From Gemmatimonas phototrophica (GTDB lineage Bacteria; Gemmatimonadota; Gemmatimonadetes; Gemmatimonadales; Gemmatimonadaceae): 64,000 nucleotides of DNA. How positions within the stretch are numbered: position 1 is the stretch's first letter; each line of letters begins with the position of its first letter. Below the pieces are notes generated by a model. It saw only the letters and a program-made list of their open reading frames with translations. It did no database searches and was not told the origin of the DNA. The translations under genes and the position numbers were made by a program. Shown one piece after another: positions 49,382-58,565 of this stretch. The stretch lies in the NCBI RefSeq assembly GCF_000695095.2, contig NZ_CP011454.1, forward strand, positions 372,001 through 436,000, written 5' to 3'.

Positions 49382-50836
49382 TCACGAAGCCACGTATTGA
49401 CGCTTGATTCGTACGTCCCTGTTCGCAAAAGGACCGGCGCCGGCGGCGTAGGCGTGTACTTCGGGCGTGCGGTCGGCGGGCGCGAGGCGGAGTGACTCCC
49501 GGAAGTCCTGATTCACGGTAGCGAGGGCCTGCAGCAGTACCTCATCGTCGGCGGCGCTCCAAGCGTCGTGTGGTGCGGACGTCTCTTCCACGGCAATCAC
49601 GAGCCGCTTGTCGCCCGTGGCGTCTTCGGTGGTCCCCAGCTGAAACCCGTCAACGCGCGAGGCCAGCTGTGGCGTGCGGCAGATGGCATCCTGCACGTCG
49701 GTAGGCGGAATTTTGCAGCCGTACCAGCTCACACTCTGATCGGCGCGTCCGTACAGAAAGAGTACGGGCAAATCGAGTACTTCTGGCGCCAGCTGGGTGA
49801 TGTCCACACCGTGCGCCGTCAGCACCCGCGCAATTTCCGCGTGGCGTACCACGTGCCCCAGATCCTGAATGTTGTAGCGAATCTTGGGCGCCAGATAGCC
49901 TGGGCGGCAGATGGTCACCAGCAGTTGGCCATCCGGTGTGGTCTCGAGAAAGAATTCCGCCGGATTGTATTGAAAGAGCATGGGGAGTGCGCCCTGCTGC
50001 TTCACCAGATCCCGCGCAATCTCCGGGCGGGCCTGTAGCAGGCGGCGCAGGGCGATGGTGTAGTCCGTTTCGGCCGCGATGTTGAGTTCAAGATCGGACG
50101 CGCCATACGATCCGTACACCCGGGCAACCCCCCGTTGCTGAAAGAGGGCGCGCATGGACTCACTCATCCCTTCGCCGCCGTAAATGAAGGAAACCTGAAA
50201 GGCATGCCAGTTCACGCCGGCGCGATCGAGCAACTGCCGGAGAAACGGGGGATAGCCCATCACCACGAGATGGTGCGTCTCACCAAACTCCCTGATCGTG
50301 TGCGCGATTTTGTCGATATCCGGACCAAGGGCCTTGAGATGCCCCATGGTGGAGAGCGCCATGGTGAGGTTGATGCCCGTGGCCCACGGACCCAGCGCGA
50401 AGGCATTGATGAAAAGCAGCGGACGAGATCCCACGAGCCGGCGCGAGAGTCCCATGCGAATGGTGCGGGCATTGGCGCGACGTTCTGCGGTACCGCGGAC
50501 CCACGAGGTCGGTCGCCCGCTGCTGCCCGATGATTCGTCAAAGAGCACGCCGTGCGCAGGAATAACACCATCCATACACCGCTGACCGATGGCAAAGCGC
50601 TGCACGTAGCTGCGTTTGTCGGTCATGGGAATCCCTGCGTCTGCGCGTTCGTTCACCACGGTGGCATAGGCCGGTACCCGGCGACGCGCCTGGGCAAATC
50701 GGGCCCGTACACCAGCGCGGCCAATGGCCCAGCGTAGTCGTTCAAAGCCAGGGAGGAGCAAAACAGAGCGGCAGAGACCGGAGTGGTGCAAGCCATCGAT
50801 CAGAGCCGTTAGCAGACGATCAGGTACCGAAGTCAT
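49382..50836 (-). CDS. PaaK/CapK-like adenylate-forming enzyme (phenylacetate-CoA ligase family)
   Basis: 484 residues from ATG 50836. The nucleotide-binding loop is DESSGSSGRPTSWVRGT (about residue 100); FIYGGEGMSESMRALFQQRG and VYGSYGASDLELNIA match PaaK/CapK block motifs, and ETTPDGQLLVTICRPGYLAP and IRYNIQDLGHVV the hinge region. Family members activate a carboxylate with ATP and often load CoA. The ATG overlaps the nitroreductase-like stop (ATGA), so the two are made together and probably act in one modification pathway. Confidence 0.85.
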   Translation of the reverse strand: MTSVPDRLLTALIDGLHHSGLCRSVLLLPGFERLRWAIGRAGVRARFAQARRRVPAYATVVNERADAGIPMTDKRSYVQRFAIGQRCMDGVIPAHGVLFDESSGSSGRPTSWVRGTAERRANARTIRMGLSRRLVGSRPLLFINAFALGPWATGINLTMALSTMGHLKALGPDIDKIAHTIREFGETHHLVVMGYPPFLRQLLDRAGVNWHAFQVSFIYGGEGMSESMRALFQQRGVARVYGSYGASDLELNIAAETDYTIALRRLLQARPEIARDLVKQQGALPMLFQYNPAEFFLETTPDGQLLVTICRPGYLAPKIRYNIQDLGHVVRHAEIARVLTAHGVDITQLAPEVLDLPVLFLYGRADQSVSWYGCKIPPTDVQDAICRTPQLASRVDGFQLGTTEDATGDKRLVIAVEETSAPHDAWSAADDEVLLQALATVNQDFRESLRLAPADRTPEVHAYAAGAGPFANRDVRIKRQYVAS

Positions 50837-51987
50837 GAGAACTGCTCCGTGTCATTCAGGAAGATGGCGGATGTCGGAATCCGCAGGCTGCGTGGCGGCT
50901 GGTCGCTGTACCCCATGCGCGCGAGCAGCCACATGGTGTTGGCAGGTCTGGACGGGCCGAGCATGGAGAGAAACCGCTGATGCGCGTCCGGGTTGGTGAC
51001 CACCGAACCGAACGGGTGCAGGTGCACGCCCGCTTCCGACAAGAGCAGCCAGGCGTGTGCGAAGACCCGGCCGGCCCGTACCCAATCGGCAGGCGTGACG
51101 AAGGGCCCCGACCACCAGGCGAGCGTCCGGGTGCCGCGCATGCCGTGGGTGAGCAGTCGCTTGCCCAGCGCGGCCCGTGCCCCGTGCTGCCAGGCGCGAT
51201 GGTTATCGAAGAAGTCCCGCAGCAACCAGCCAGGGAAATGCATGCAGCGTGACCAGAGGCCGTCGTTGGTTGCCTGCGCCTGCTGATCGGACGGACGAAT
51301 CCAGCGGCGCAGTTCCGTGCGGGCCACCTCACTGTCCATATCGGCAAAGACGGCGTCGCGATTGATGGCTATGCCAGCGCGCACCTGTGCCCGGTCATGT
51401 GTCCAGCCAAACTGATGGCCTTCCGTGGCACTGCGCCGCTGAATGGTCTCCAGCACCTCGTTGTGCACACAGCTGCCGTCGTAGGGGAGACGTGAGGTCT
51501 GTCGTTCGCAGAGGGCGCTGCGTCGGGCCCGGGCATCGAGGCGCTTGGGGAGCGGCTCGAGCGACAGCATGGCGACCAGAACGGGCGCCCGCACCGTGTA
51601 GTCGATGGGCGCATCCACAAACTCGGCCGACAGGGCATACCCCTGCGCCGCAAATGCTATGGCCAGGTGCTCGGCGAACATGGACAGCGTGACCATGGTG
51701 AACGCCGACTGCGGATCCGTATTGGGTAGCTGGCGATCGGGGTCGCAACAGAGTTCGGCCTGCCAGGCGTTGAGCAACCGGAGCCGCCACGGCTGCATGT
51801 TGTGGGGCGACGGTGTCCAACGGGCGTAGTGCAGCGCCTCGGCCCAGCGTCCGTCGTGGTCGGCGGTGGCACGTACGGCCGGGGTGGTAGGCCACACGGG
51901 CGGCTTCACCAACCGAGGTGCGCAGGCCGCCAGCGCCAACGCTGACGAGGCCGCGCCCGTTGATCGAAGGAACTCCCGTCGCTGCAC
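50833..51987 (-). CDS. Exported nitroreductase-like (Acg-type) protein
   Basis: 384 residues from GTG 51987. The N-terminus MQRREFLRSTGAASSALALA plus ACAP combines a twin-arginine signal with a lipobox, so it is probably folded in the cytoplasm and lipid-anchored outside. LHYARWTPSPHNMQPWRLRL is the nitroreductase-type FMN-binding start, and RAGRVFAHAWLLLSEAGVHL, FGSVVTNPDAHQRFLSML continue the fold as in Acg-family proteins, which bind FMN poorly or sequester it. Coupled to the PaaK-like gene by an ATGA overlap. Confidence 0.83.
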   Translation of the reverse strand: MQRREFLRSTGAASSALALAACAPRLVKPPVWPTTPAVRATADHDGRWAEALHYARWTPSPHNMQPWRLRLLNAWQAELCCDPDRQLPNTDPQSAFTMVTLSMFAEHLAIAFAAQGYALSAEFVDAPIDYTVRAPVLVAMLSLEPLPKRLDARARRSALCERQTSRLPYDGSCVHNEVLETIQRRSATEGHQFGWTHDRAQVRAGIAINRDAVFADMDSEVARTELRRWIRPSDQQAQATNDGLWSRCMHFPGWLLRDFFDNHRAWQHGARAALGKRLLTHGMRGTRTLAWWSGPFVTPADWVRAGRVFAHAWLLLSEAGVHLHPFGSVVTNPDAHQRFLSMLGPSRPANTMWLLARMGYSDQPPRSLRIPTSAIFLNDTEQFS

Positions 51988-52161
51988 GCCGCCTCCCAGG
52001 GTCTGCGCCGCCCACGAACGGCGCCGGAACTGGCGCGGCGTCGGGGCGACCTACGAGTGGCAGTATCGGGGCGCTGCGAAAGGGGACCAATACGCCGTCT
52101 GACGTAGATGTCCTTGGGGTTGTCCTGAATATTCCGTCACATTTCCCGCCTCCCGGCCACT

Positions 52162-54855
52162 GTGCTGCGCATTTCCTGGTGTTCTGTTGGCAGCACGTTG
52201 GTGGTGGCCTGTGCACTTTCGATCGGTACGGCCACGGGGCAGGCACAGCCGGGGCCGTCTGCTCCCGTCGCAGCCAGCGTCGTACCGCGCGCGCCCAAGG
52301 TGGCTCAGGCCACCCGTCTGTCAGGCGCGGCGCCGCGCATTGATGGCGCGCTGGATGATCCGGTCTGGCAGTCGGCCACTCCACTACGGGATTTCGTCCA
52401 GCGCATCCCCGATGAGGGCGCCATCCCGTCGGAGCGCACCGAGGTGCGCGTGCTGTACGACGACCGCGCACTGTATGTCTCAGCGCACCTCCGACGCCAG
52501 GATCCGGCGGCTATTCGCACGTCGGTGACCCGCAGGGACGGCGAGAGCGATGCGGAGACGTTTACGGTCTCGTTGGACACCTACCTTGATCGCCGCACGG
52601 CATACAGCTTCACGGTGTCATCCGGAGGCGTGCGGGGCGATGCGTATCACTCCCAGGATAGTGAAGACAGCGGACGCGAACTCCAATTCGATCCCATCTG
52701 GAGCGCGCGGACACAGGTAGACAGCACGGGCTGGACGGCGGAGATGCGCATCCCCTTCTCGCAGCTGCGGTTCAATGCGGCCAGTGAACAGACGTGGGGG
52801 ATGCAACTGACACGGTATGTGGCTGACAAGGCCGAACGGATTCAGTGGGCGCTCATTCCCATTGATGCGGCGGGGTTTTCGTCGCGGTTTGGTCGCCTGG
52901 AAGGTATTCGAGGGTTAGCGCCCGCCCGGCGCGTCGAGGTCCTCCCGTATATCGCTACCGAAGTGGCCTATCGCGCTGCCGACACGCGCGCCAACCCCTT
53001 TCTGGATCGTTATGGGGCCCGTCTTGGTGGTGATCTCAAAGTGGGATTGGGGCCCAATCTGACGCTGGATGCCACCATCAACCCCGACTTCGGTCAAGTG
53101 GAGTCGGACCCGGCGATTGTGAATCTCACCGCGTTCGAGCAGGTGTTTGAAGAGCGGCGGACGTTCTTCATTGAAGGCAATGAACTGCTCACCGGCCGTG
53201 GACAGAGCTTCATTGGCCGCCCCACGTGGTTCTACAGCCGCCGCGTTGGAGCGCCGCCGAGAGGGTCGGTACAGGGCGACTACGTGGATACGCCAACAAA
53301 TACCACCATTACGACTGCGGCGAAGGTCACGGGCCGCCTCAAGTCGGGGCTGTCCGTTGGAGCGCTGGCCGCGCTCACACCGCGCGAGTTTGCGCGGAGC
53401 TATACAGCGGCCGACGAGTCCACGGGGCGCACCGCGGTGGAACCGCCCAGTTCCTTCGGCGTGATGCGCTTGCAACAGGAGTTTGGGTCGCAGCAATCGA
53501 ACGTGGGCGTGTCACTGACGTCCGTGCAGCGTGCGTTGGATAGCCGTGGCGGGTTGGAGGCGCTCCTTCCGGGCAACGCCGTGGCCGGTGGTATCGATTG
53601 GAAATTGCGCTACAAGCAGGGCATGTACGAGATCACCGGATGGGTAGGCGGCAGTCATGTGTCGGGAAGCACCGCCGCCATTACTCGTCTGCAACGCAAC
53701 AGTGCGCACTTCTTTCAGCGCCCTGACCAGCAGCACATCGCGTTTGACAGCACACGGCGTTCGCTCACTGGCAACAGCGCATCACTGCGTCTGGACAAGA
53801 ACGCCGGCCGGTTTACGCTAGGTGGCATCCAGATTTCCGCCCGTTCCCCGGAGTTTGAAATCAACGATGCCGGTCAGATGCGCAGCGGCGACGATATCGA
53901 TTTCAACGCCGATGTGCAGCTGCGCGATACCAAACCCAACAAGTATGTGCGGCTGTTCAATTTCGGCACGGCCACACAGGCGGGGTGGAACTACGGGGGC
54001 ATTCGCCAGTACTGGCGCGTCTCGGAGAACGCGAGCGCCACGTTGCACAACTTCATGCGGGTGAGTGCCGGCGTGACCTTGCATATGGGGTCGCAGAGTG
54101 ACGATCTCACGCGAGGTGGGCCACTGATGGCCACACCCAATGGCTATCAACTCACCGCCGCGCTGAACAGTCGCGCCAACGTGCCCACCACCTGGTCGGC
54201 GCGCACCACCTATTTCGACGACACCTTTGGCGGATGGAGTGTGAGTACGTCCACCACGCTCACGGTACGTCCCGCTTCACGCTGGCAGGCGTCCATGGAC
54301 CCCACGTGGTCGCGGGTGGTGGACGGGCGGCAGTACATCGCAACGCGCAGTGGCGGGCGCAGCGCCACCTACAACCAGCGCTACATCTTTTCGTCCATTG
54401 AGCGCAGTACCGTCTCGGCGCGGTTTCGGTTGAACTATGCCTTTACGCCCAACTTCACGGTGGAAGGGTACGCCGAACCGTTTGCCGCCAGCGGCCGGTT
54501 CTACGATCATGGGGAGCTGTCGGCCCCACGCAGCGCCGAGCAGCGTGTGTATGGCACCGAGGCCAGCGGAACCTCCGTCATGGTGAACCCCGATGGCACG
54601 CGAACCGTGCGCGATGGCGCGTCAACATTTACACTACCAGCACTCGACTTCAACCGGCTCTCGTTTCGCTCCAACCTCGTGCTGCGTTGGGAGTGGTTGC
54701 CGGGAAGTACCGCGTTCCTGATCTGGCAGCAAAGCCGGGCTGGCCAGGACCCGACCGGTCGCCTCATTGGTGCCGGTGATCTGCTGGACGCCACGCGTTC
54801 CGCCGGAGACAATTTCCTGGTGGCCAAGCTGAGCTGGCTGTTCGGGGTACGGTAA
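52162..54855 (+). CDS. Exported DUF5916 outer-membrane-type protein with CBM9-like N-terminus
   Basis: 897 residues from GTG 52162. Signal peptide (VACALSIGTATGQAQ). Residues about 50-230 form a carbohydrate-binding family-9-like domain (RLSGAAPRIDGALDDPVWQS, EVRVLYDDRALYVSAHLRRQ), then the DUF5916 region (DATINPDFGQVESDPAIVNL, EERRTFFIEGNELL) and a long beta-barrel-like C-terminus ending SWLFGVR. Such proteins are common in Gemmatimonadota and Bacteroidota and probably are outer-membrane proteins for polymer binding or uptake; exact function unknown. A second member lies at 59.9 kb. Confidence 0.87.
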   Translation: MLRISWCSVGSTLVVACALSIGTATGQAQPGPSAPVAASVVPRAPKVAQATRLSGAAPRIDGALDDPVWQSATPLRDFVQRIPDEGAIPSERTEVRVLYDDRALYVSAHLRRQDPAAIRTSVTRRDGESDAETFTVSLDTYLDRRTAYSFTVSSGGVRGDAYHSQDSEDSGRELQFDPIWSARTQVDSTGWTAEMRIPFSQLRFNAASEQTWGMQLTRYVADKAERIQWALIPIDAAGFSSRFGRLEGIRGLAPARRVEVLPYIATEVAYRAADTRANPFLDRYGARLGGDLKVGLGPNLTLDATINPDFGQVESDPAIVNLTAFEQVFEERRTFFIEGNELLTGRGQSFIGRPTWFYSRRVGAPPRGSVQGDYVDTPTNTTITTAAKVTGRLKSGLSVGALAALTPREFARSYTAADESTGRTAVEPPSSFGVMRLQQEFGSQQSNVGVSLTSVQRALDSRGGLEALLPGNAVAGGIDWKLRYKQGMYEITGWVGGSHVSGSTAAITRLQRNSAHFFQRPDQQHIAFDSTRRSLTGNSASLRLDKNAGRFTLGGIQISARSPEFEINDAGQMRSGDDIDFNADVQLRDTKPNKYVRLFNFGTATQAGWNYGGIRQYWRVSENASATLHNFMRVSAGVTLHMGSQSDDLTRGGPLMATPNGYQLTAALNSRANVPTTWSARTTYFDDTFGGWSVSTSTTLTVRPASRWQASMDPTWSRVVDGRQYIATRSGGRSATYNQRYIFSSIERSTVSARFRLNYAFTPNFTVEGYAEPFAASGRFYDHGELSAPRSAEQRVYGTEASGTSVMVNPDGTRTVRDGASTFTLPALDFNRLSFRSNLVLRWEWLPGSTAFLIWQQSRAGQDPTGRLIGAGDLLDATRSAGDNFLVAKLSWLFGVR

Positions 54856-54950
54856 GCCGGGACCACCGAGATGGGGCCGTTGTGACAGCCGGGTAGCCTG
54901 ACCGGGTACAGCCCGGCAATCCCGCGCGATTTCCCCTGTCCCCACCCCAT

Positions 54951-56195
54951 ATGCGCCGCTTTCACCGTGTTTCCGTTGCCCTGCTGAGCGCTACGGTGCT
55001 GCTCGCGTCCGCTTGCTCCAATGGTACGGCACCCAGCGACCAGGTCACGGACTCGCTCACAGTGCTTCCCCGGGCGTTGAGCGGCGCGGAGCAGCAGGCC
55101 ATCACGGCCGGCAATGACTTCGCGCTCCGGCTGCTGCAGCGTGTCACCAGTCAGCAGTCGGGGAACGTACTGCTGTCGCCACTCTCCGTGTCGTTGGCAC
55201 TGGGGATGACCATGAACGGCGCGGCGAACGAGACGCAGAGCGAAATGCAGCGCACGCTGGGGTGGGGGAGTGCGAGTCGCGCTGACATCAACGTGGCGTA
55301 TCGTGACCTCATGAGCATGCTGCCGAGCCTGGACGCGAGTGTCACGGTGAAGCTGGTCAACGGCATCTGGATGCGGTCCCCTCTCACGGCGGATACCGGA
55401 TTCGTCAGTGATGCGCGCCGTTTCTTCGGGGCCCCCGTAAGCAGCCAGCCCACGCCGCGCGCCATGTTCGATGCGGTAAACGACTGGGGGAACCGGGAGA
55501 CCAACGGGATGGTGCCCAAGGTGCTGACCCAGGAGCCGCCGGATGCGCTGGTGATGCTCCTGGCCAATGCCGTGTACTTCGCCGGGTCGTGGCGTAACCG
55601 CTTCGATTCGGCCCGCACTACGACCACTCCATTCTCGCGGGAAGGTGGAACACCGGTAACGGTTCCCATGATGTCGCGTGACGGTGGGTACCTGGGGTTC
55701 CGGGATCAACAGCTACAGGCCGTGGATATGGCCTACGGCAACAGCGCCTATTCCATGCTGGTCCTCATGCCAACGACGCAGGCGATCGGCCCCTTTGTCG
55801 CCACGCTCGACACCACCCGCCTGCGTCAGGTCATGACCGGACTGCGGCCGGCCGGCAGTGATGAGCTGCTGCGCTTTCCGCGCTTCTCCCTCACAGGCTC
55901 ACTGGAACTGTCCCGTGATTTGCAGGCGCTTGGCATGGCACGCGCGTTCGACGGGGCTGCGCAGTTTCCGCGCCTGGTGCCCAACGTGGCAACCAAGCTG
56001 GACTTCGTGCAACACGCGGTGAAAGTCGATGTCGACGAAAAGGGGACGCGTGCTGCGGCGGTCACGGTCGTTGGCGTGGTGCGCACGTCGTTACCGGTGG
56101 GCTACGTGTTCAACCGGCCCTTCGTTTTTCTCATCCGCGAGCGGCTCAGTGGCACCATCCTGTTTACCGGTGTGGTGCGCAACCCGTTGGGCTGA
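54951..56195 (+). CDS. Lipoprotein serpin (serine protease inhibitor family)
   Basis: 414 residues from ATG 54951. Signal peptide with lipobox (VLLASACSNG). The serpin fold follows: NVLLSPLSVSLALGMTMNGA, LLANAVYFAGSWRNRFD, VPMMSRDGGYLGFRDQQLQA, FPRFSLTGSLELSRDLQALG, FVQHAVKVDVDEKGTRAAAV (hinge of the reactive loop), and FNRPFVFLIRERLSGTILFT at the end. The loop after the hinge is VTVVGVVRTSLP, with the Arg-Thr pair a candidate P1-P1', so trypsin-like proteases may be targets. Surface anchoring suggests protection against extracellular proteases. Confidence 0.93.
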   Translation: MRRFHRVSVALLSATVLLASACSNGTAPSDQVTDSLTVLPRALSGAEQQAITAGNDFALRLLQRVTSQQSGNVLLSPLSVSLALGMTMNGAANETQSEMQRTLGWGSASRADINVAYRDLMSMLPSLDASVTVKLVNGIWMRSPLTADTGFVSDARRFFGAPVSSQPTPRAMFDAVNDWGNRETNGMVPKVLTQEPPDALVMLLANAVYFAGSWRNRFDSARTTTTPFSREGGTPVTVPMMSRDGGYLGFRDQQLQAVDMAYGNSAYSMLVLMPTTQAIGPFVATLDTTRLRQVMTGLRPAGSDELLRFPRFSLTGSLELSRDLQALGMARAFDGAAQFPRLVPNVATKLDFVQHAVKVDVDEKGTRAAAVTVVGVVRTSLPVGYVFNRPFVFLIRERLSGTILFTGVVRNPLG

Positions 56196-56210
56196 TCGCC
56201 CAACGGGTTG
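56180..56210. terminator. Bidirectional terminator hairpin
   Basis: A perfect 13-bp stem CAACCCGTTGGGC / GCCCAACGGGTTG with a five-base loop holding the serpin TGA stop. It lies between converging genes; no T-run follows on the plus strand, so termination efficiency is uncertain. Confidence 0.65.
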
Positions 56211-56224
56211 CGGGAATGGCCGCG

Positions 56225-57199
56225 TTACGCCGCCAGCAGCTCCTGCTCCAGTCGTGCATAGCTCGCTTCCATACCGGTGGTCATGCCGGTGCCGAGAATC
56301 ATGTCGCGCAGCTCCTTGCTGGGGTACGTGATCAGGATACTGAGCAGCGTACCGCCTTCCACCGGCGTGAGCGTCATCTCGTTGCGCGTGGCCGGACCGT
56401 CGGTGCCAATCATCTGTTCGGAGGTCACGGCGCGATGCGGCGCCATGCTTTCGAGCAGTTCCCCCTCGAAACCAAAGCGCTGCGCTCCGTCGTTGGATGC
56501 CCATTCGTAGCGATAGCGCTCACCAACGCTCTTTGCGACTTGGCATACCGGCATGGTCCAGCCATCGGGGCCGGTGAGCCATCGCTGCATGAGCGCCGGC
56601 TCGTGATGGGCGCGCCACAGCTGCGCCGGCGTGCCACGCACCACGCGACTCACGCGCACCTGCGTATCGTTGAGCAGCTGAGCGTGCGTCGCGAGTGTGG
56701 CTGCAAACGTGGCCAGGTCGGTGAGCACATCGTCAATCTGGCTCATCGCCGAGCGCATCCCTTCCATCATGCCCATCTCCACCAGCTTCTCCATCTCCTC
56801 GACGCTGTTGAAGTAGGTGACACTCCGGAAGCGTGAGCCGGTTTCAGTGGCTTCGAACATGAACGTCATGCGCATGCCGGGCAGGTCGGTGTTGGGTTGC
56901 CCGTGCTCATCGGCAAAGCCGTCTTCCACTTCAATGAGCTGATGTGGCGTGATCGTGAGAAAGCGGAACCACCCGCGCGAGATGGTGCCATCGGGGCCGG
57001 TCATGTGGTAGTGCGAATAGCCACCCACCGCCATGTCGTGACGGGTGAAGGTGGCAGGCCACTCGCGCGGCCCCCAGAAGCGCTCGAGCTTGCGCGGATC
57101 GGCGTACGCATCCCACAACCGGGCCAAAGGCACCGGGTAGTCGGCCACAATGGACAGGGTGAGCGCCTCGGCGTTGGACACGACTTCGGTGATGGGCAT
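56225..57199 (-). CDS. Tandem SRPBCC (AHSA1-type) protein
   Basis: 324 residues from ATG 57199. Two START-like SRPBCC domains are fused: the first starts LSIVADYPVPLARLWDAYAD (about 14-150), the second RVVRGTPAQLWRAHHEPALM (about 185-320). Both show the AHSA1 pattern of a first strand, LWxAxxxPxxLxRW helix, and GPDG-containing loop. The upstream ArsR gene ends three bases before, so this is the typical ArsR-SRPBCC operon in which the regulator controls the ligand-binding protein. Ligand unknown. Confidence 0.88.
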   Translation of the reverse strand: MPITEVVSNAEALTLSIVADYPVPLARLWDAYADPRKLERFWGPREWPATFTRHDMAVGGYSHYHMTGPDGTISRGWFRFLTITPHQLIEVEDGFADEHGQPNTDLPGMRMTFMFEATETGSRFRSVTYFNSVEEMEKLVEMGMMEGMRSAMSQIDDVLTDLATFAATLATHAQLLNDTQVRVSRVVRGTPAQLWRAHHEPALMQRWLTGPDGWTMPVCQVAKSVGERYRYEWASNDGAQRFGFEGELLESMAPHRAVTSEQMIGTDGPATRNEMTLTPVEGGTLLSILITYPSKELRDMILGTGMTTGMEASYARLEQELLAA

Positions 57200-57202
57200 G
57201 CG

Positions 57203-57559
57203 TTACTCGGGGAGTGAGGTGGTGGGGTCGGCGAACAGCTCGTCGAGTTGGCTGAAACGGGAGATCCAGAGCTGCTCGAGTTGCATGAGCAGGGTGCGCG
57301 CTTGCGCGAGGCGTTGCGGATTGCTGCGCACAATACGCTCCCGCCCTCGAGACTCCTTGCTCACCAGCCCGGCCTCCTCGAGTACCGCGACATGTTTCTG
57401 CACCGCCGCAAAGGACATGTCGTAGCGCGACGCGAGCGCGGAGACCGACGCGGGCTCTCCAGCCAACAGGCGGGCCACAATGTCGCGGCGGGTGGCGTCG
57501 GCGAGGGCGCGAAAGAGCTGGTCAAGCTCCGGATCGGTGAGCGATAAACGTGCAACCAT
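57203..57559 (-). CDS. ArsR family HTH regulator
   Basis: 118 residues from ATG 57559; ATG 57583 would add eight residues upstream. The winged HTH is DQLFRALADATRRDIVARLL, SVSALASRYDMSFAAVQKHV, AVLEEAGLVSKESRGRERIV, as in the SdpR/ArsR-type regulators paired with AHSA1 genes. No metal-binding CxC is present, so it is not an arsenic sensor of the classic type. The 14-bp palindrome CAACCATATGGTTG overlaps the start codon and is likely its own operator. Confidence 0.88.
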   Translation of the reverse strand: MVARLSLTDPELDQLFRALADATRRDIVARLLAGEPASVSALASRYDMSFAAVQKHVAVLEEAGLVSKESRGRERIVRSNPQRLAQARTLLMQLEQLWISRFSQLDELFADPTTSLPE

Positions 57560-57566
57560 ATGGTTG
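57553..57566. promoter_or_regulatory. ArsR-type operator palindrome overlapping the regulator start codon
   Basis: CAACCATATGGTTG is a perfect 14-bp dyad that includes the ATG at 57559-57557. Its position and composition fit an autoregulatory operator of the ArsR-SRPBCC operon; the site is AT-rich in a GC-rich context. Confidence 0.7.
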
Positions 57567-57635
57567 TATGATACGTTAGGCATGCCGGACGCGCAAGTGC
57601 GACATTTCGGGTGTCTTCAGCCGAGGAGTCGTCGC

Positions 57636-58010
57636 ATGAAATCCATTATCCCCGCGCAGGCCATTGATGTGCCGCACGAGATGACCACCACCGGTTTTGA
57701 ATTGCCGGGCTATCGCATCCACCAATCGCTTGGCGTGGTACGCGGCGTAGTGGTGCGTTCGCGGTCGGTATTCGGCACCATCGGGGCCGGTTTCCAGACC
57801 ATTCTGGGTGGCAATATTTCGCTCTTTACTGAACTGGCCGAACGTACGCGTCTGCAGGCGTTCGACACGATGCTGCATCAGGCGCATCTGGCCGGCGCCA
57901 ATGCCGTCATTGGCGTGCGCTACGACGCCAACGAAATCATGAGCGGGGTGACTGAAGTGCTCTGTTACGGCACGGCGGTGCAGGTGGGACCAGCGGCACA
58001 CGCGGAGTAA
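57636..58010 (+). CDS. YbjQ/UPF0145 family protein
   Basis: 124 residues from ATG 57636, with GAGGAG upstream. TGFELPGYRIHQSLGVVRGV, RSVFGTIGAGFQTILGGNIS and AGANAVIGVRYDANEI match UPF0145 (YbjQ), a small dodecin-like-fold protein sometimes called a heavy-metal-binding domain. The role is unknown; the family often sits near stress genes. It diverges from the ArsR operon and is followed six bases later by the DUF4256 gene. Confidence 0.88.
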   Translation: MKSIIPAQAIDVPHEMTTTGFELPGYRIHQSLGVVRGVVVRSRSVFGTIGAGFQTILGGNISLFTELAERTRLQAFDTMLHQAHLAGANAVIGVRYDANEIMSGVTEVLCYGTAVQVGPAAHAE

Positions 58011-58016
58011 GCGCCC

Positions 58017-58562
58017 ATGCCTCCAGCCAAGACCGCCGCACTGCTGAAGACACTGCAGGCGCGCTTCACCAAGCATCCCGAACGGCATGCCAGCCTTGCG
58101 TGGGCCGATGTCGAGGCTCGGCTCACCGGCAATGCCAGCGCGCTTAAGACGTTGGCCGCGATGGAGGAGACGGGCGGTGAGCCCGATGTGATTGGGCAGG
58201 ACCCCACGACCGGCGCCTTTCTCTACTGTGACTGTAGCGCTGAGAGTCCGGCTGGTCGTCGCAGCCTGTGTTACGACCAGGCGGCACTGGACGCCCGCAA
58301 GGAGAACAAGCCCGCGGGCAGCGCCGTGGGGATGGCGGCGCAGATGGGGATCACACTGTTGACGGAAGCGCAATACCGGCAGCTGCAGCAGCTGGGGGCG
58401 TTTGATCTGAAAACGTCCAGCTGGATTGTGACCACGCCGAGTGTGCGTGCACTGGGTGGGGCGTTGTTTGGCGACCGGCGCTACGATCAGGTGTTTGTGT
58501 ATCACAACGGCGCGCAGTCGTACTACGCGGCGCGGGGTTTTCGCGGGATGCTGACGGTCTAG
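58017..58562 (+). CDS. DUF4256 family protein
   Basis: 181 residues from ATG 58017. LLKTLQARFTKHPERHASLA at the start, METGGEPDVIGQD-like segment (EETGGEPDVIGQDPTTGAFL), YCDCSAESPAGRRSLCYDQA, and FDLKTSSWIVTTPSVRALGG match DUF4256, a cytoplasmic family of unknown function common in many phyla. YDQVFVYHNGAQSYYAARGF closes it. The gene lies six bases after ybjQ-like and converges with the sialidase-like gene. Confidence 0.9.
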   Translation: MPPAKTAALLKTLQARFTKHPERHASLAWADVEARLTGNASALKTLAAMEETGGEPDVIGQDPTTGAFLYCDCSAESPAGRRSLCYDQAALDARKENKPAGSAVGMAAQMGITLLTEAQYRQLQQLGAFDLKTSSWIVTTPSVRALGGALFGDRRYDQVFVYHNGAQSYYAARGFRGMLTV

Positions 58563-58565
58563 CCG

